DNA of 20,288 bases from Micromonosporaceae bacterium (GTDB taxonomy: Bacteria > Actinomycetota > Actinomycetes > Mycobacteriales > Micromonosporaceae). Positions within the stretch are counted from its first letter, which is position 1. Every line of letters starts with the position of its first letter. Under the pieces are notes generated by a model, which saw only the letters and a program-made list of their open reading frames with translations, was not told the origin of the DNA and searched no databases. The stretch is taken from the NCBI GenBank assembly GCA_019689695.1, contig JADGHA010000016.1, positions 1 through 20,288 on the forward strand, read 5' to 3'. Below, one piece after another: positions 6,979 to 15,225 of the stretch. Made by a program: the position numbers and the translations under genes.

Positions 6979-7947
6979 TCAGCCCACCTCCATCCGGCGC
7001 ACCGCGCGCAGGATCGCGATCGCGGCGGCGAGCAGGATCGGGAACAGGAACAGCGCGATCGCCGCACCCTGACCCACGTCCCCGCCGTCGATGCCGCGGA
7101 AGAACGCCCAACTGGTCAGCACCTGGGTGGCGTTGTTCGGCCCGCCGTTGGTGAGCACGTCCACCACGGCCATGTCGGTGAAGGTGAAGATGGTGCCGAA
7201 CAGGGCGGCCACCGCGGCGACCGGCAGCACCAGTGGGATGGTCACCTCGAACATCCGCCGCCAGTAGCCGGCACCGTCCACTCTGGCCGCCTCCTCCAGG
7301 TCCCGCGGGATGGCCATCAGGCCGGCCATCATGATGACCGCGGCGAGCGGGGTGAGCCGCCACACGTGCACGGTGATGACCGAGGCCATGGCCAGACCGG
7401 GCTCGCCCAGCCAGTACATGTTGGAGCCGGAGCCGAGCAGGTCCCCGGGCTTGCCGAGCAGGCCCACCTGGCGCAGGACCCAGTCGATCGGCGAGTAGAT
7501 CGAGTCGAGCATCCACAGCCAGGCGATCGAGGAGAGCGTCACCGGCGTGGTCCACGGGAGCAGGACCAGGAACCGGACGATCCACTTGCCCTTGAAGTTG
7601 GCGATCATGATGTTCGCCAGCACCTTGCCGAGCACCACGATGAGCACCATCGAGACGCCGGTGAAGATGAAGGTGTTCCCCAGCGACCGCCAGAACACCG
7701 GGTCGTCGAAGATGCGCCGGAAGTTGCGCAGCCCCACGTAGTCGTAGGACGGGTCGCCCGCGGTCACGTCGGAGAGTGCGAACCCGATGGCGAGCACGAA
7801 CGGCACGCCGACCAGGACCAGAATGTAGACCACGCTGGGCATGAGGAACAGCCAGGCCAGGGTGCCCTCCCGGTCGGCGAACCGGCGCCTGGCCGCGGGC
7901 AGGCGCACCGGCGTGCGGGCGACCTCGGCCTCGCGCACCGCGCTCAT
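6979..7947 (-). CDS. Carbohydrate ABC transporter permease, MalF/UgpA type
   Basis: A 322-residue permease with a polar, Arg-rich N-terminus (1-28) and about six helices beginning at 30-58. The EAA loop, EEAARVDGAGYWRRMFEV at 218-235 followed by TIPLVLP, marks it as the MalF-side partner of the CUT1 pair. It forms the heterodimeric channel with the following permease. Its ATG overlaps the ATPase stop (ATGA, 7944-7947) and its own stop abuts the next start, so the order is binding protein, ATPase, MalF-like, MalG-like. Having the ATPase between the binding protein and the permeases is less usual than the common binding protein-permease-permease order. Confidence 0.93.
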   Translation of the reverse strand: MSAVREAEVARTPVRLPAARRRFADREGTLAWLFLMPSVVYILVLVGVPFVLAIGFALSDVTAGDPSYDYVGLRNFRRIFDDPVFWRSLGNTFIFTGVSMVLIVVLGKVLANIMIANFKGKWIVRFLVLLPWTTPVTLSSIAWLWMLDSIYSPIDWVLRQVGLLGKPGDLLGSGSNMYWLGEPGLAMASVITVHVWRLTPLAAVIMMAGLMAIPRDLEEAARVDGAGYWRRMFEVTIPLVLPVAAVAALFGTIFTFTDMAVVDVLTNGGPNNATQVLTSWAFFRGIDGGDVGQGAAIALFLFPILLAAAIAILRAVRRMEVG

Positions 7948-9026
7948 ATCCGCAGCCCCGTCTCGGCCGAGAAGAAGCGCAGCCGGTCGCGGGCCACCGC
8001 GAAGTCGTACGTCTCCCCGGCGGTGACCGGTGTGTCCACTGTGGCTGGCAGCCGGGAGACCACCCGGGTGGGCTTGCCGATCCCCGTCACCGTGCCGTAG
8101 ATGTGCCGGTCACCGGAGAGGTACTCGATGCGGTCGACCGCCAGCGGGACCTTCTCCCGATCGACCGAGGCGGCGAACGCCGACTCGGGCAGCAGGTGCT
8201 CGGGGCGGAAACCGACCAGCTGGTCGTCGCGGGGCACCAGGTTCATCGGCGGCGAGCCGATGAACGTGGCCACGAAGGTGTCGGCCGGATCGTCGTACAC
8301 CTCCATCGGCTTGCCGACCTGGCGCACCTTCCCGGCGGAGAGCACGGCGATCCGGTCTCCGAGGCCCATCGCCTCCACCTGGTCGTGCGTGACGTAGATC
8401 GTGGTGGTGCCGACGTCCTGCTGGAACCGCTTCAGCTCGTCCCGCGCGCTGGCCCGCAGCTTGGCGTCCAGGTTGGACAGCGGCTCGTCGAGCAGGAACA
8501 CGTCCGGCTCGCGGACCAGCGCCCGGGCCAGCGCCACCCGCTGGCGCTCGCCGCCGGACAGCGCCCGTGGCTTGCGGCCCAGCAGGTGCTCGATGCCGAG
8601 CAGCTCGGCCGCCCAGCGCGCCTTGCGTTCCCGCTCCGGGCGGGCCATCCCGGCCGCCCGCAGCGGGAACACGATGTTGGCCAGCACGGTCTTGTGCGGG
8701 TAGAGCGCGTAGCTCTGGAACACCATGGCGATCTTCCGGGCCCGTGGCGGCAGGCCGGTCACCACCTGTCCGTTGATGAGCACGTCGCCCGCGGTCGGCT
8801 GTTCCAGCCCGGCGATGGTGCGCAGCAGCGTGGTCTTCCCGCATCCGGACGGGCCGAGCAGGACCAGGTACTCGCCCTCCTCGGTGACCAGGTCGACGCC
8901 GTCGATGGCCCGCACGCCGCCGCGCCCGCGGGCCCGCCGGCCGATCCCGCCGTCGTACTCCTTGACCAGCCCCCTGACCTCGACGACGGTCCGGCCCGGG
9001 CGCAGGTCTGGCGCTTCCGCCGCCAT
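7944..9026 (-). CDS. Sugar ABC transporter ATPase, MalK/UgpC/MsmK type
   Basis: A 360-residue ATPase that powers import through the two permeases. It has Walker A GPSGCGKTT (58-66), Q-loop Gln104 (MVFQSYALYP), signature LSGGERQRVALARAL (from 156), Walker B FLLDE (Asp180, Glu181) and H-loop His214 (VTHDQ). The C-terminal third (from about 275) is the beta-rich TOBE/regulatory domain of MalK-type proteins. An Arg/Gly-rich insert, GRRARGRGG, near residues 29-37 sits where most relatives have a short turn before the A-loop region. ATG 9026 was chosen because it shares one base with the stop of the binding-protein gene (TGATG); an upstream start would add ten Gly/Pro residues and overlap more. Substrate unknown. 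Confidence 0.95.
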   Translation of the reverse strand: MAAEAPDLRPGRTVVEVRGLVKEYDGGIGRRARGRGGVRAIDGVDLVTEEGEYLVLLGPSGCGKTTLLRTIAGLEQPTAGDVLINGQVVTGLPPRARKIAMVFQSYALYPHKTVLANIVFPLRAAGMARPERERKARWAAELLGIEHLLGRKPRALSGGERQRVALARALVREPDVFLLDEPLSNLDAKLRASARDELKRFQQDVGTTTIYVTHDQVEAMGLGDRIAVLSAGKVRQVGKPMEVYDDPADTFVATFIGSPPMNLVPRDDQLVGFRPEHLLPESAFAASVDREKVPLAVDRIEYLSGDRHIYGTVTGIGKPTRVVSRLPATVDTPVTAGETYDFAVARDRLRFFSAETGLRI

Positions 9027-10456
9027 CAGCCCGCCACCAGGCCCTGGGCCCGCCACTTGGCGAAGATCGGGTTGATCTGCTTCTCCGCGTCGGCGACCGC
9101 CTGTTGCGGGCTGACCTCACCGCGGGCCGCCCGGGCGAACATGTTCGGGATGATGAAGGTGTTGAACACCTCGCCCACCGCCGTGTTCGACGGTCCCGGG
9201 TAGCCGATGTTCGAGCTCCACTCGACCGCGTTGGTGAGGACCTTCAGCTTGTCCGCCGGCTTGGACCCGAACGGGTCGTTGGCCAGCCAGTCGGCCCGCT
9301 TCGGGGTGAGCTTGTCCCAGGCGCAGAAGTCGTAGAGCTTGCTGGCGTAGGTGGCCGAGGCGAAGTTCGCCGTGTAGTGCAGCAGGAACTCCTTGGCCGC
9401 GTCCGGGTTGGCGGCGTGCTTCGGGACGATCCAGTTGTACAGCACGTGCTGCGCCGCGTGCGCACCCTTCGGCCCGCGCAGCGCCGGAACGAACAGGGTG
9501 TCCTCGGCGACGTCCGGGTTGGTGCCCTGCGCCGTGCGGTAGGCCGAGATGGAGTTGACCACGTAGGACAACTTGCCGGCGACCAGGCCCTGGTTGTTGG
9601 AGGCGGCGTTCCAGGAGAACACCTCGTTGGTCATGGTCTGCTTGAACAGCTTGGTCATGAACTCCACGGCGGCCACCGTCTCCGGCGAGTTGATCACGAC
9701 CTTGGAGTTCTCGTCCTGGATGGATGCCCCGAACGACCACATCAGCGCCCGCAGCACCATGTTCGAGTCGATCTCCTGGGACATGCCCAGGCCCATCTGC
9801 ACGCCCTTGGACTTCTTGATCTCCGCGCCGCCCTGCAGCAACTCGTCCCATGTGGACGGACCGTTCGGGAACCCGACCGGCTCCCACAGCGACTTGCGGA
9901 AGTTGCCCGGGTCGGGCACCCACCCTGGGGCGTACGCGAAGAACTTGCCGGTCGCCGGGTTGAAGCTGGACAGGCGGCACAGCTCCAACTGCTGGCCCCA
10001 GCGCTTGTTCGCCTCCTCGGTCACGTCCTTCATGTCCAGCACGCTCGGCTCGAACTGGGACAGCGGCGCGATGAACTGGATCAGGTCGTGACCCTGGCCG
10101 GCCTGGATCTCGGAGGCGATGCGGGTGGTGATCTGGGCCTGGTCGACGTGGTCGACCTGCACGTTCACCCCGACCTTGCTCCCCCAGTCCTTGACGAAGG
10201 TGTCGAACCAGGTGTCGTGGCTCGGGACGAAGTGGCTCCAGAGCAGGATCTTCAGGTCGCCGGAGAGCTTCTTGCTCGGTTCGGTGAACGTCTCGACCGG
10301 CTTGCCGCTGTCGTCGCCGGCGGTCGGACCGCCCGGTCCGCTGTCCTCCTCACTGGCGCAGCCGGCGAGCGGGCCGGCCAGTGCGGCGCCCAGGGCGGCG
10401 GCGCCGGTCAGGCGGAGCAGATCCCGGCGGGTATGTGCAGTTGCGCGTTCGGGCAT
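9026..10456 (-). CDS. Sugar-binding lipoprotein of ABC transporter (Tat-exported)
   Basis: A 476-residue family 1 extracellular solute-binding protein, first gene of the importer operon. The N-terminus has a twin-arginine motif TRRDLLRL (Arg10, Arg11), a hydrophobic stretch and a lipobox LAGC, so it is probably exported folded by Tat and lipid-anchored at Cys33. The mature part shows typical SBP features, including LKILLWSHFV, GHDLIQFIAP and a C-terminal region with NPDAAKEFLLHY. ATG 10456 is preferred to ATG 10471 because GAGGAG lies 5 nt upstream of it. The sugar is unknown: no glycosidase is in the operon. Expression may be under a CRP-like operator. Confidence 0.92.
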   Translation of the reverse strand: MPERATAHTRRDLLRLTGAAALGAALAGPLAGCASEEDSGPGGPTAGDDSGKPVETFTEPSKKLSGDLKILLWSHFVPSHDTWFDTFVKDWGSKVGVNVQVDHVDQAQITTRIASEIQAGQGHDLIQFIAPLSQFEPSVLDMKDVTEEANKRWGQQLELCRLSSFNPATGKFFAYAPGWVPDPGNFRKSLWEPVGFPNGPSTWDELLQGGAEIKKSKGVQMGLGMSQEIDSNMVLRALMWSFGASIQDENSKVVINSPETVAAVEFMTKLFKQTMTNEVFSWNAASNNQGLVAGKLSYVVNSISAYRTAQGTNPDVAEDTLFVPALRGPKGAHAAQHVLYNWIVPKHAANPDAAKEFLLHYTANFASATYASKLYDFCAWDKLTPKRADWLANDPFGSKPADKLKVLTNAVEWSSNIGYPGPSNTAVGEVFNTFIIPNMFARAARGEVSPQQAVADAEKQINPIFAKWRAQGLVAG

Positions 10457-10488
10457 CGGGGCTCCTCGCATCAGGGGATGTGGGCCCG

Positions 10489-10517
10489 ACGTTAGTAGTC
10501 CGTGACGCAGCTCACTA
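10489..10517 (-). promoter_or_regulatory. Candidate promoter with CRP/GlxR-like operator for the ABC operon
   Basis: On the - strand, TAGTGA (10512-10517), a 17-nt spacer and TAACGT (10489-10494) form a possible promoter with a leader of about 26 nt to ATG 10456. Overlapping it, CGTGACGCAGCTCACT at 10501-10516 has perfect GTGA-N6-TCAC half sites. Known CRP and actinobacterial GlxR sites have the form TGTGA-N6-TCACA; here the outermost T and A are C and T. Catabolite control of a sugar importer would make sense; the position over the -35 and spacer suggests repression if bound. Confidence 0.42.
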
Positions 10518-10597
10518 GATCCAGATACCGTGCTGTAACATTCGCGTCGCCCGGCGGTCGCGCTCCGGCGACGAGCGGCACGGAAAGTGTCTGTAAT

Positions 10598-10620
10598 CGG
10601 TTGCCGCGCCGCGGCAACCG
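10598..10620 (-). terminator. Hairpin terminator after adoK
   Basis: A perfect 10-bp stem (10598-10607 with 10611-10620) and a 3-nt loop begins directly after the adoK stop codon (10621-10623). No U run follows, as is usual for high-GC terminators. It separates adoK from the transporter promoter. Confidence 0.7.
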
Positions 10621-11595
10621 CTAGGGCAGGTGGGGGCGGACCTCGTCCGCGGCGGCGTCGCCGTACGACTCAGCGAGGCGCTTCAGGAACAGGTCGGGAT
10701 GCACCTCGTACTCCTGGGGGCCCACCGACTCCAGCACCAGCGCGGCCACCACCGACCCCACCTGGGCCGCCCGCTCCAGACTCAGCCGCCAGGAGAGCCC
10801 GGCGAAGAAGCCGGCGCGGAACCCGTCGCCGACCCCGGTCGGGTCGGCGATCTTGACGTCCTGCGCGGCCGGCACGTGGATGCGCTCCATGCCGCGCCCG
10901 GTGATCTCCACCCCGTCCTTGCCCAGCGTGGTCACCCGCACCGCCACCCGGTCCAGCACCTGCGCGTCCGACAGCCCGGTCTTGCTCTCCAGCAGCGACT
11001 TCTCGTACTGGTTGGTGAGCAGGTAGCTGGCGCCGTCGATGAGCCGCAGCACCTCCTCGCCGGGCATTCGGGCCAGCTGCTGCGACGGGTCGGCGGCGAA
11101 CCGGTAGCCCCGCTCGCGGCACTCGTCGGAGTGGCGGAGCATCGCCTCCGGGTCGTTCGCGCTGATCAGCACCAGGTCGAGGCCGCCTGCCCGGTCGGCC
11201 ACCGGCAGCAGCTCGATGTTGCGGGCCTCGCTCATCGCGCCGGCGTAGAACGACGCGATCTGGCACAGCTGCTCGTCGGTGGTGCAGACGAACCGCGCGG
11301 TGTGCGCCACTTCGCTGACGTGCACCGACGCGCAGTCCACGCCGTGGCGCTCCAGCCAGGATCGGTAGTCGGCGAAGTCGGTGCCCACGGCGCCGACCAG
11401 GATCGGGCGCAGCCCCAGCTGGCCCATCCCGTAGGCGATGTTGGCCGCCACCCCGCCCCGCCGGACCACCAGGTCGTCGACCAGAAAGGAGAGCGAGACC
11501 TTGTCCAGCTGCTCGGCGATCAGCTGCTCACCGAACCGGCCGGGGAAGTGCATCAGGTGGTCGGTGGCGATCGAGCCGGTGACGGCGATCCTCAT
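10621..11595 (-). CDS. adoK: Adenosine kinase (PfkB family)
   Basis: A 324-residue ribokinase/PfkB-fold enzyme expected to phosphorylate adenosine to AMP for purine salvage. The N-terminus MRIAVTGSIATDHLMHFPGR and later RRGGVAANIAYGMG and FAADPSQQLAR are, from memory, very close to the biochemically characterised M. tuberculosis AdoK (Rv2202c). That enzyme is the bacterial ribokinase-like type, unlike the human enzyme. The anion-hole motif DPTGVGDGFRAGF holds the catalytic base Asp257, the same number as recalled for the mycobacterial enzyme. ATG 11595 has GAGG 5 nt upstream; TACGCT (RC of 11634-11639) could be its -10. A hairpin follows the stop. Confidence 0.92.
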   Translation of the reverse strand: MRIAVTGSIATDHLMHFPGRFGEQLIAEQLDKVSLSFLVDDLVVRRGGVAANIAYGMGQLGLRPILVGAVGTDFADYRSWLERHGVDCASVHVSEVAHTARFVCTTDEQLCQIASFYAGAMSEARNIELLPVADRAGGLDLVLISANDPEAMLRHSDECRERGYRFAADPSQQLARMPGEEVLRLIDGASYLLTNQYEKSLLESKTGLSDAQVLDRVAVRVTTLGKDGVEITGRGMERIHVPAAQDVKIADPTGVGDGFRAGFFAGLSWRLSLERAAQVGSVVAALVLESVGPQEYEVHPDLFLKRLAESYGDAAADEVRPHLP

Positions 11596-11684
11596 GTGGG
11601 CCTCGCTGCGGTCGACGACGGGTGCGCTGGATCAGCGTAACGGCAGGGCCGCCGTACCGCCGTACCCGCCTCGGCCCGGGCGCC

Positions 11685-12038
11685 TTAGTGGAAGGAGTCG
11701 CCGCAGGCGCACGACCCCTGCGCGTTGGGGTTGTCGATGGTGAAGCCCTGCGCGTCGATCCGGTCGGCGAAGTCGATCGTGGCGCCGGCCAGGTACGGGG
11801 CGCTCATCCGGTCCACCACGACCTGCACGCCGCCGAACTCGGAGACGATGTCGCCGTCCAGTGACCGCTCGTCGAAGAACAGCTGGTAGCGCAGGCCGGA
11901 GCAGCCGCCCGGCTGCACCGCCACCCGCAGCCGCAGGTCGTCGCGACCCTCCTGCTCCAGCAGGGCCTTGACCTTCTGCGCCGCGACGTCGGTCAGCACG
12001 ACCGTGCTTGCGGCGGTGGCGTTGGTGCTCGTTGTCAC
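11685..12038 (-). CDS. erpA: A-type iron-sulfur carrier protein (ErpA/IscA-like)
   Basis: A 117-residue HesB/IscA-family protein that carries or inserts Fe-S clusters into target proteins. The three ligand cysteines are present: Cys46 in PGGCSGLRY and Cys110 and Cys112 in the C-terminal GSCACGDSF. GTG 12038 is chosen because AGGGAG lies 7 nt upstream; longer versions would run into the marR end and add a tail that does not resemble the family. In M. tuberculosis the equivalent gene (Rv2204c) is also next to adoK. Likely clients include Fe-S enzymes such as NadA, encoded 3 kb away. The 23-bp gap from marR on the same strand allows read-through. Confidence 0.92.
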   Translation of the reverse strand: MTTSTNATAASTVVLTDVAAQKVKALLEQEGRDDLRLRVAVQPGGCSGLRYQLFFDERSLDGDIVSEFGGVQVVVDRMSAPYLAGATIDFADRIDAQGFTIDNPNAQGSCACGDSFH

Positions 12039-12061
12039 GTTGGTGCTCCCTGGCGAGATGG

Positions 12062-12541
12062 CTAGCTCTCTTTGGCCAACGCTAGTCGGCCGGCGGACGA
12101 TTCCCAAGTCGGGGCCGGCGCAGCGGCTTCATCGTCGGCGGCGGCGCGCGGGGCCGGGGCGGCCGGGCCGGTCAGGTGCGCGGCGAGCACGGCCCGCTGC
12201 ACCGGCCGGGCCGCGGCGTGCCGCTGCCGGCCCAGGTCGGTGAGCCAGACCACGATGCCGCGCCGGTCGACGTCGCAGATGGTGCGGGTGACGAGGCCGT
12301 CCCGCTCCAGGCGGGAGACCAGTCGGGACAGCGCGCTCTGGCTCAGGTGCACCGCCTGGGCCAGGTCGTGCATGCGCACGCAGCCGCCGGCGTCGACGAG
12401 CCGGTCCAGCACCTCAAAGTCACTCATGCCCAGGCCGTGCTCGTGCAGCACCCGGTCCAGCTCACAGGCGACGGTCGCGTGCCGGGCGAGCAGATCGCGC
12501 CAGGCGGAGACCGCCTGCTGCTCAGCTTCCCACTCCGACAT
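12062..12541 (-). CDS. MarR-family transcriptional regulator
   Basis: A 159-residue winged helix-turn-helix regulator. The DNA-binding domain spans about 40-105, with recognition helix HLSQSALSRLVSRLERDGLV (65-84) and wing TRTICDVDRRGIVVWLT. It diverges from a drug-type MFS exporter, the classic layout in which the MarR protein represses the exporter and itself until a ligand binds. The start is ATG 12541: TAAACT lies 7 nt upstream and there is no ribosome site, so the mRNA may be leaderless. The C-terminal 35 residues are Ala/Pro-rich in place of the usual leucine-rich dimer helix, so a frameshift or a divergent dimer interface is possible. Confidence 0.9.
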   Translation of the reverse strand: MSEWEAEQQAVSAWRDLLARHATVACELDRVLHEHGLGMSDFEVLDRLVDAGGCVRMHDLAQAVHLSQSALSRLVSRLERDGLVTRTICDVDRRGIVVWLTDLGRQRHAAARPVQRAVLAAHLTGPAAPAPRAAADDEAAAPAPTWESSAGRLALAKES

Positions 12542-12630
12542 GCCGAGAAGTTTAACACATGCGGGCGCAAAGTTTGTTAGATCACATTTTGCTTGTGCAT
12601 TCAATGTGCGTGCATCTATTTTACCGACCC
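12542..12630. promoter_or_regulatory. AT-rich divergent promoter/operator between marR-type gene and MFS gene
   Basis: This 89-bp gap is much richer in A+T than its surroundings. For the MFS gene, TTGTGC (12593-12598), an 18-nt spacer and TATTTT (12617-12622) lie 8 nt before ATG 12631. For the regulator, TAAACT (RC of 12549-12554) lies 7 nt before its ATG. Neither start has a ribosome site. Half sites TAACA (12553-12557) and TGTTA (12575-12579) are inverted with centres about 22 bp apart (two turns), and CATTCAATG (12598-12606) is a short palindrome over the MFS spacer. Either could be the MarR operator. Confidence 0.55.
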
Positions 12631-14079
12631 ATGGCATCTACCTCAGACGGTCTGGACCTCTCCTCGCAGGAGACGGCCTCTGCGCGGCAGCCGGCCGTCG
12701 CCTGGACCCCGGGGGTGTGGGGCACGCTGATCGTGCTGTGCGGCGCGCTGTTCCTGGACGGGCTGGATGTCTCGATGGTCGGTGTGGCCCTCCCGTCGCT
12801 GGAGGCGGACCTCGGCCTGTCCACCTCGGCCCTGCAATGGGTGGTCAGCGGATACGTGCTCGGGTACGGCGGGCTGCTGCTGCTCGGCGGCCGGACGACC
12901 GACCTGCTCGGCCGGCGGCGGGTGTTCCTGGTCGCGATCGGGGTGTTCGCGGTCGCCTCGCTGCTCGGTGGTGTGGTGAGCAACGGCACCGCGCTGATCG
13001 TCGCCCGGTTCGTCAAGGGCGCGGCGGCCGCGTTCACCGCACCGGCCGGCCTGTCCATCATCACCACCACGTTCCCTGAGGGACCGGCGCGCAACCGTGC
13101 GGTGAGCGTGTACTCCGCGACCGGCGCCAGCGGCTTCTCCCTGGGCCTGATCCTCGGCGGCCTGATGACCGAGGTCGGTTGGCGCTGGACGTTCCTGCTG
13201 CCGGCGCCGATCGCGGTGGTCGTCCTGCTCGCCGGCGGCCGGCTCATCCCCCGCGACCGGGATGCCGACCGGGTCAGCGGGCGCTACGACATCCTCGGGG
13301 CGCTGCTGAGCACCTCGGCGATGCTGCTGCTGGTGTACGCGATCGTCTCCGCGCCCGACGCCGGATGGGGCTCTGCCAGGACCCTCGTCGCCCTGGCGGT
13401 GGTGGTCGCGCTCGCCGCGGCGTTCGTCGTGGTCGAACGGCGCACCGCGCACCCGCTGGTCCGGCTGGGCGTGCTGCGCTCCTCGTCGCTGGTCCGGGCC
13501 AACGTCGCCGCGCTGACGGTGTTCGGCGCGTACGTCGGGTTCCAGTTCATCGGCACGCTGTACATGCAGAACCTGCTCGGCTGGTCACCGCTGGAGATGG
13601 CGCTGGCGTTCCTGCCCGGCGGCCTGATCGTCACCTTCGGCGGCCAGCGCACTGGCGGCCTGGTCAACCGGATCGGGTCGGCGCGGGTGCTGGTGCTCGG
13701 CGCGCTGGCGTTCGTGGCGGGCTACGCGTTGTTCCTGCGGATCGGGCCGGAACCGCACTACCTGTCCGAGATCCTGCCCAGCATCCTGCTGGTCGGCACC
13801 GGGTTCGCGCTCTCCTTCCCTGCGTTCAACATCCAGGCCACCGCCGGGGTGGCCGACCACGAGCAGGGGCTCGCCTCCGGCCTGGTGCAGACCTCGTTCC
13901 AGATCGGCGGCGCGGTCGGGCTGGCCGCGGTGACGGCGGTGGTGGCCGCGTACGGCGGGGCCACCGCGCAGACGCCCGAGGCGGTGCTGCACAGCTACTA
14001 CCCGGCGCTCGCGGCGGTCACCGGGGTGGCCGTCGTCGGCCTGCTGGTCGCGTTGACCGGCAGCCACCGCCGGCACTGA
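12631..14079 (+). CDS. MFS exporter, DHA2 (EmrB/QacA-like) family
   Basis: A 482-residue transporter with about 14 membrane helices, the mark of DHA2 drug:proton antiporters. Visible motifs: FLDGLDVSMVGVALPSL in helix 1 (motif D1), GGRTTDLLGRRRVF (motif A, loop 2-3) and SGFSLGLILGGLMTEVGWRW (motif C, the antiporter motif in helix 5). ATG 12631 was chosen because TATTTT lies 8 nt upstream and the protein then starts at a normal position; an earlier in-frame ATG (12559) would put the promoter inside the gene. Likely exports a toxic or signalling compound, controlled by the divergent MarR protein; the substrate is unknown. It ends only 10 bp from the convergent glycerate kinase stop. Confidence 0.93.
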   Translation: MASTSDGLDLSSQETASARQPAVAWTPGVWGTLIVLCGALFLDGLDVSMVGVALPSLEADLGLSTSALQWVVSGYVLGYGGLLLLGGRTTDLLGRRRVFLVAIGVFAVASLLGGVVSNGTALIVARFVKGAAAAFTAPAGLSIITTTFPEGPARNRAVSVYSATGASGFSLGLILGGLMTEVGWRWTFLLPAPIAVVVLLAGGRLIPRDRDADRVSGRYDILGALLSTSAMLLLVYAIVSAPDAGWGSARTLVALAVVVALAAAFVVVERRTAHPLVRLGVLRSSSLVRANVAALTVFGAYVGFQFIGTLYMQNLLGWSPLEMALAFLPGGLIVTFGGQRTGGLVNRIGSARVLVLGALAFVAGYALFLRIGPEPHYLSEILPSILLVGTGFALSFPAFNIQATAGVADHEQGLASGLVQTSFQIGGAVGLAAVTAVVAAYGGATAQTPEAVLHSYYPALAAVTGVAVVGLLVALTGSHRRH

Positions 14080-14089
14080 CCGCGGCAGG

Positions 14090-15208
14090 TCAGCTGCCCC
14101 ACTGGCGGGCGACCCGGCCGGCGAGCTCCCGCAGGCCCTCGGCCGGCCGGGCCATCGCCTCCTCCTCGTCGCCGAAGTGGTCCACCAGCGAGTGCGCCTC
14201 GACGATCCCGGCGGCGGCCGACTCGCTGCGCTCCGCGGTGACCCGGCCGGCCAGCACCACACAGGGCAGGCCGCGGTCGCGGGCCGCGGCGGCGACCCCG
14301 GCCGCGACCTTCCCGCGCAGCGACTGCGCGTCGAACGACCCCTCCCCGGTGATCACCAGGTCGGCGGCGTCCAGCGCCGCGTCCAGGCCGCTGAGCCGGC
14401 GCACCAGGCCGATGCCGGACTCGCACCGCCCGCCGCAGGCCAGGATCGCCGCGCCGATACCGCCGGCCGCGCCGGCGCCGGGCAGCCCGGCCAGGCCGGG
14501 CGGACAGGTGGAAAGATCCTTCTCCAGCACGCCCGCGAAGCGGGCCAGGGCGGCGTCCAGCAACGCCACGTCCTCGCGGCTGGCGCCCTTCTGCGGTCCG
14601 AACACCGCGCTGGCGCCGTGCGGCCCGGTCAGCGGGCTGTCCACATCGGTCGCCGCGACCAGCTCGACCCCGCGCAGCCGGGGCACGCCGCCCAGCCCGG
14701 CGACCGCGATCAGCGCGGCGCCGCCGTACGGCAGGGCGTACCCGGCGGTGTCCAGCGGCGCGGCGCCGAGCGCGGCGAGCATCCCCGCGCCTGCGTCGTT
14801 GGTGGCCGAACCGCCCAGCCCGATCACCACCCGCCGGACGCCAGCCTCCACCGCCGCCGTGACCAGCACCCCCAACCCGTACGACGTGGTGGTCTTCGGG
14901 TCCCGCTCGCCGGGGGCCAGCAGGTGCAGGCCGCACGCCTGCGCGCTCTCCAGGTACCCGGTGTCGCCCGCGACGAGCACCTGCGCCGCCACCGGCCGGC
15001 CCATGGGGTCGACGGTCGGCACCGGCAGCCGCGTTCCGCCGAGCGCGGCGGCGAGCACGTCGACGAAGCCCGGACCGCCATCGGACAGCGGCCGCACCAC
15101 CACCTGGTCGTCCGGGCGGGCCGCGCGCCAGCCCTCGGCCACCGCCTCGGCCGCCTCGACCGCGCTGAGCGTCCCGGCGAACTTGTCCGGGCATATGAGA
15201 ACGCGCAC
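14090..15208 (-). CDS. Glycerate kinase (GarK/GlxK family)
   Basis: A 372-residue glycerate kinase type 2 protein, expected to phosphorylate D-glycerate to 2-phosphoglycerate and feed it into lower glycolysis. Typical motifs are seen: VLICPDKFAGTLSAVEAAEA at the N-terminus, RPLSDGGPGFVDVL, GLGGSATNDAGAGMLAALGA, ATDVDSPLTGPHGASAVFGP, and DLVITGEGSFDAQSLRGK near the end. GTG 15208 is the only start that fits the family N-terminus; there is no ribosome site, and CAGACT 8 nt upstream is a possible -10 for a leaderless mRNA. It diverges from nadA over 33 bp. An equivalent gene (Rv2205c, from memory) follows the erpA-like gene in M. tuberculosis; here marR and the MFS gene intervene. Confidence 0.93.
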   Translation of the reverse strand: MRVLICPDKFAGTLSAVEAAEAVAEGWRAARPDDQVVVRPLSDGGPGFVDVLAAALGGTRLPVPTVDPMGRPVAAQVLVAGDTGYLESAQACGLHLLAPGERDPKTTTSYGLGVLVTAAVEAGVRRVVIGLGGSATNDAGAGMLAALGAAPLDTAGYALPYGGAALIAVAGLGGVPRLRGVELVAATDVDSPLTGPHGASAVFGPQKGASREDVALLDAALARFAGVLEKDLSTCPPGLAGLPGAGAAGGIGAAILACGGRCESGIGLVRRLSGLDAALDAADLVITGEGSFDAQSLRGKVAAGVAAAARDRGLPCVVLAGRVTAERSESAAAGIVEAHSLVDHFGDEEEAMARPAEGLRELAGRVARQWGS

Positions 15209-15225
15209 AGCTGGGGAGTCTGCCA

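Noticed and set aside
12559..12630. An earlier ATG (12559) for the MFS transporter
   Set aside because: It would place the promoter-like TTGTGC/TATTTT inside the gene and add an unusual AT-rich, Cys/His-bearing N-terminus not expected for DHA2 proteins.
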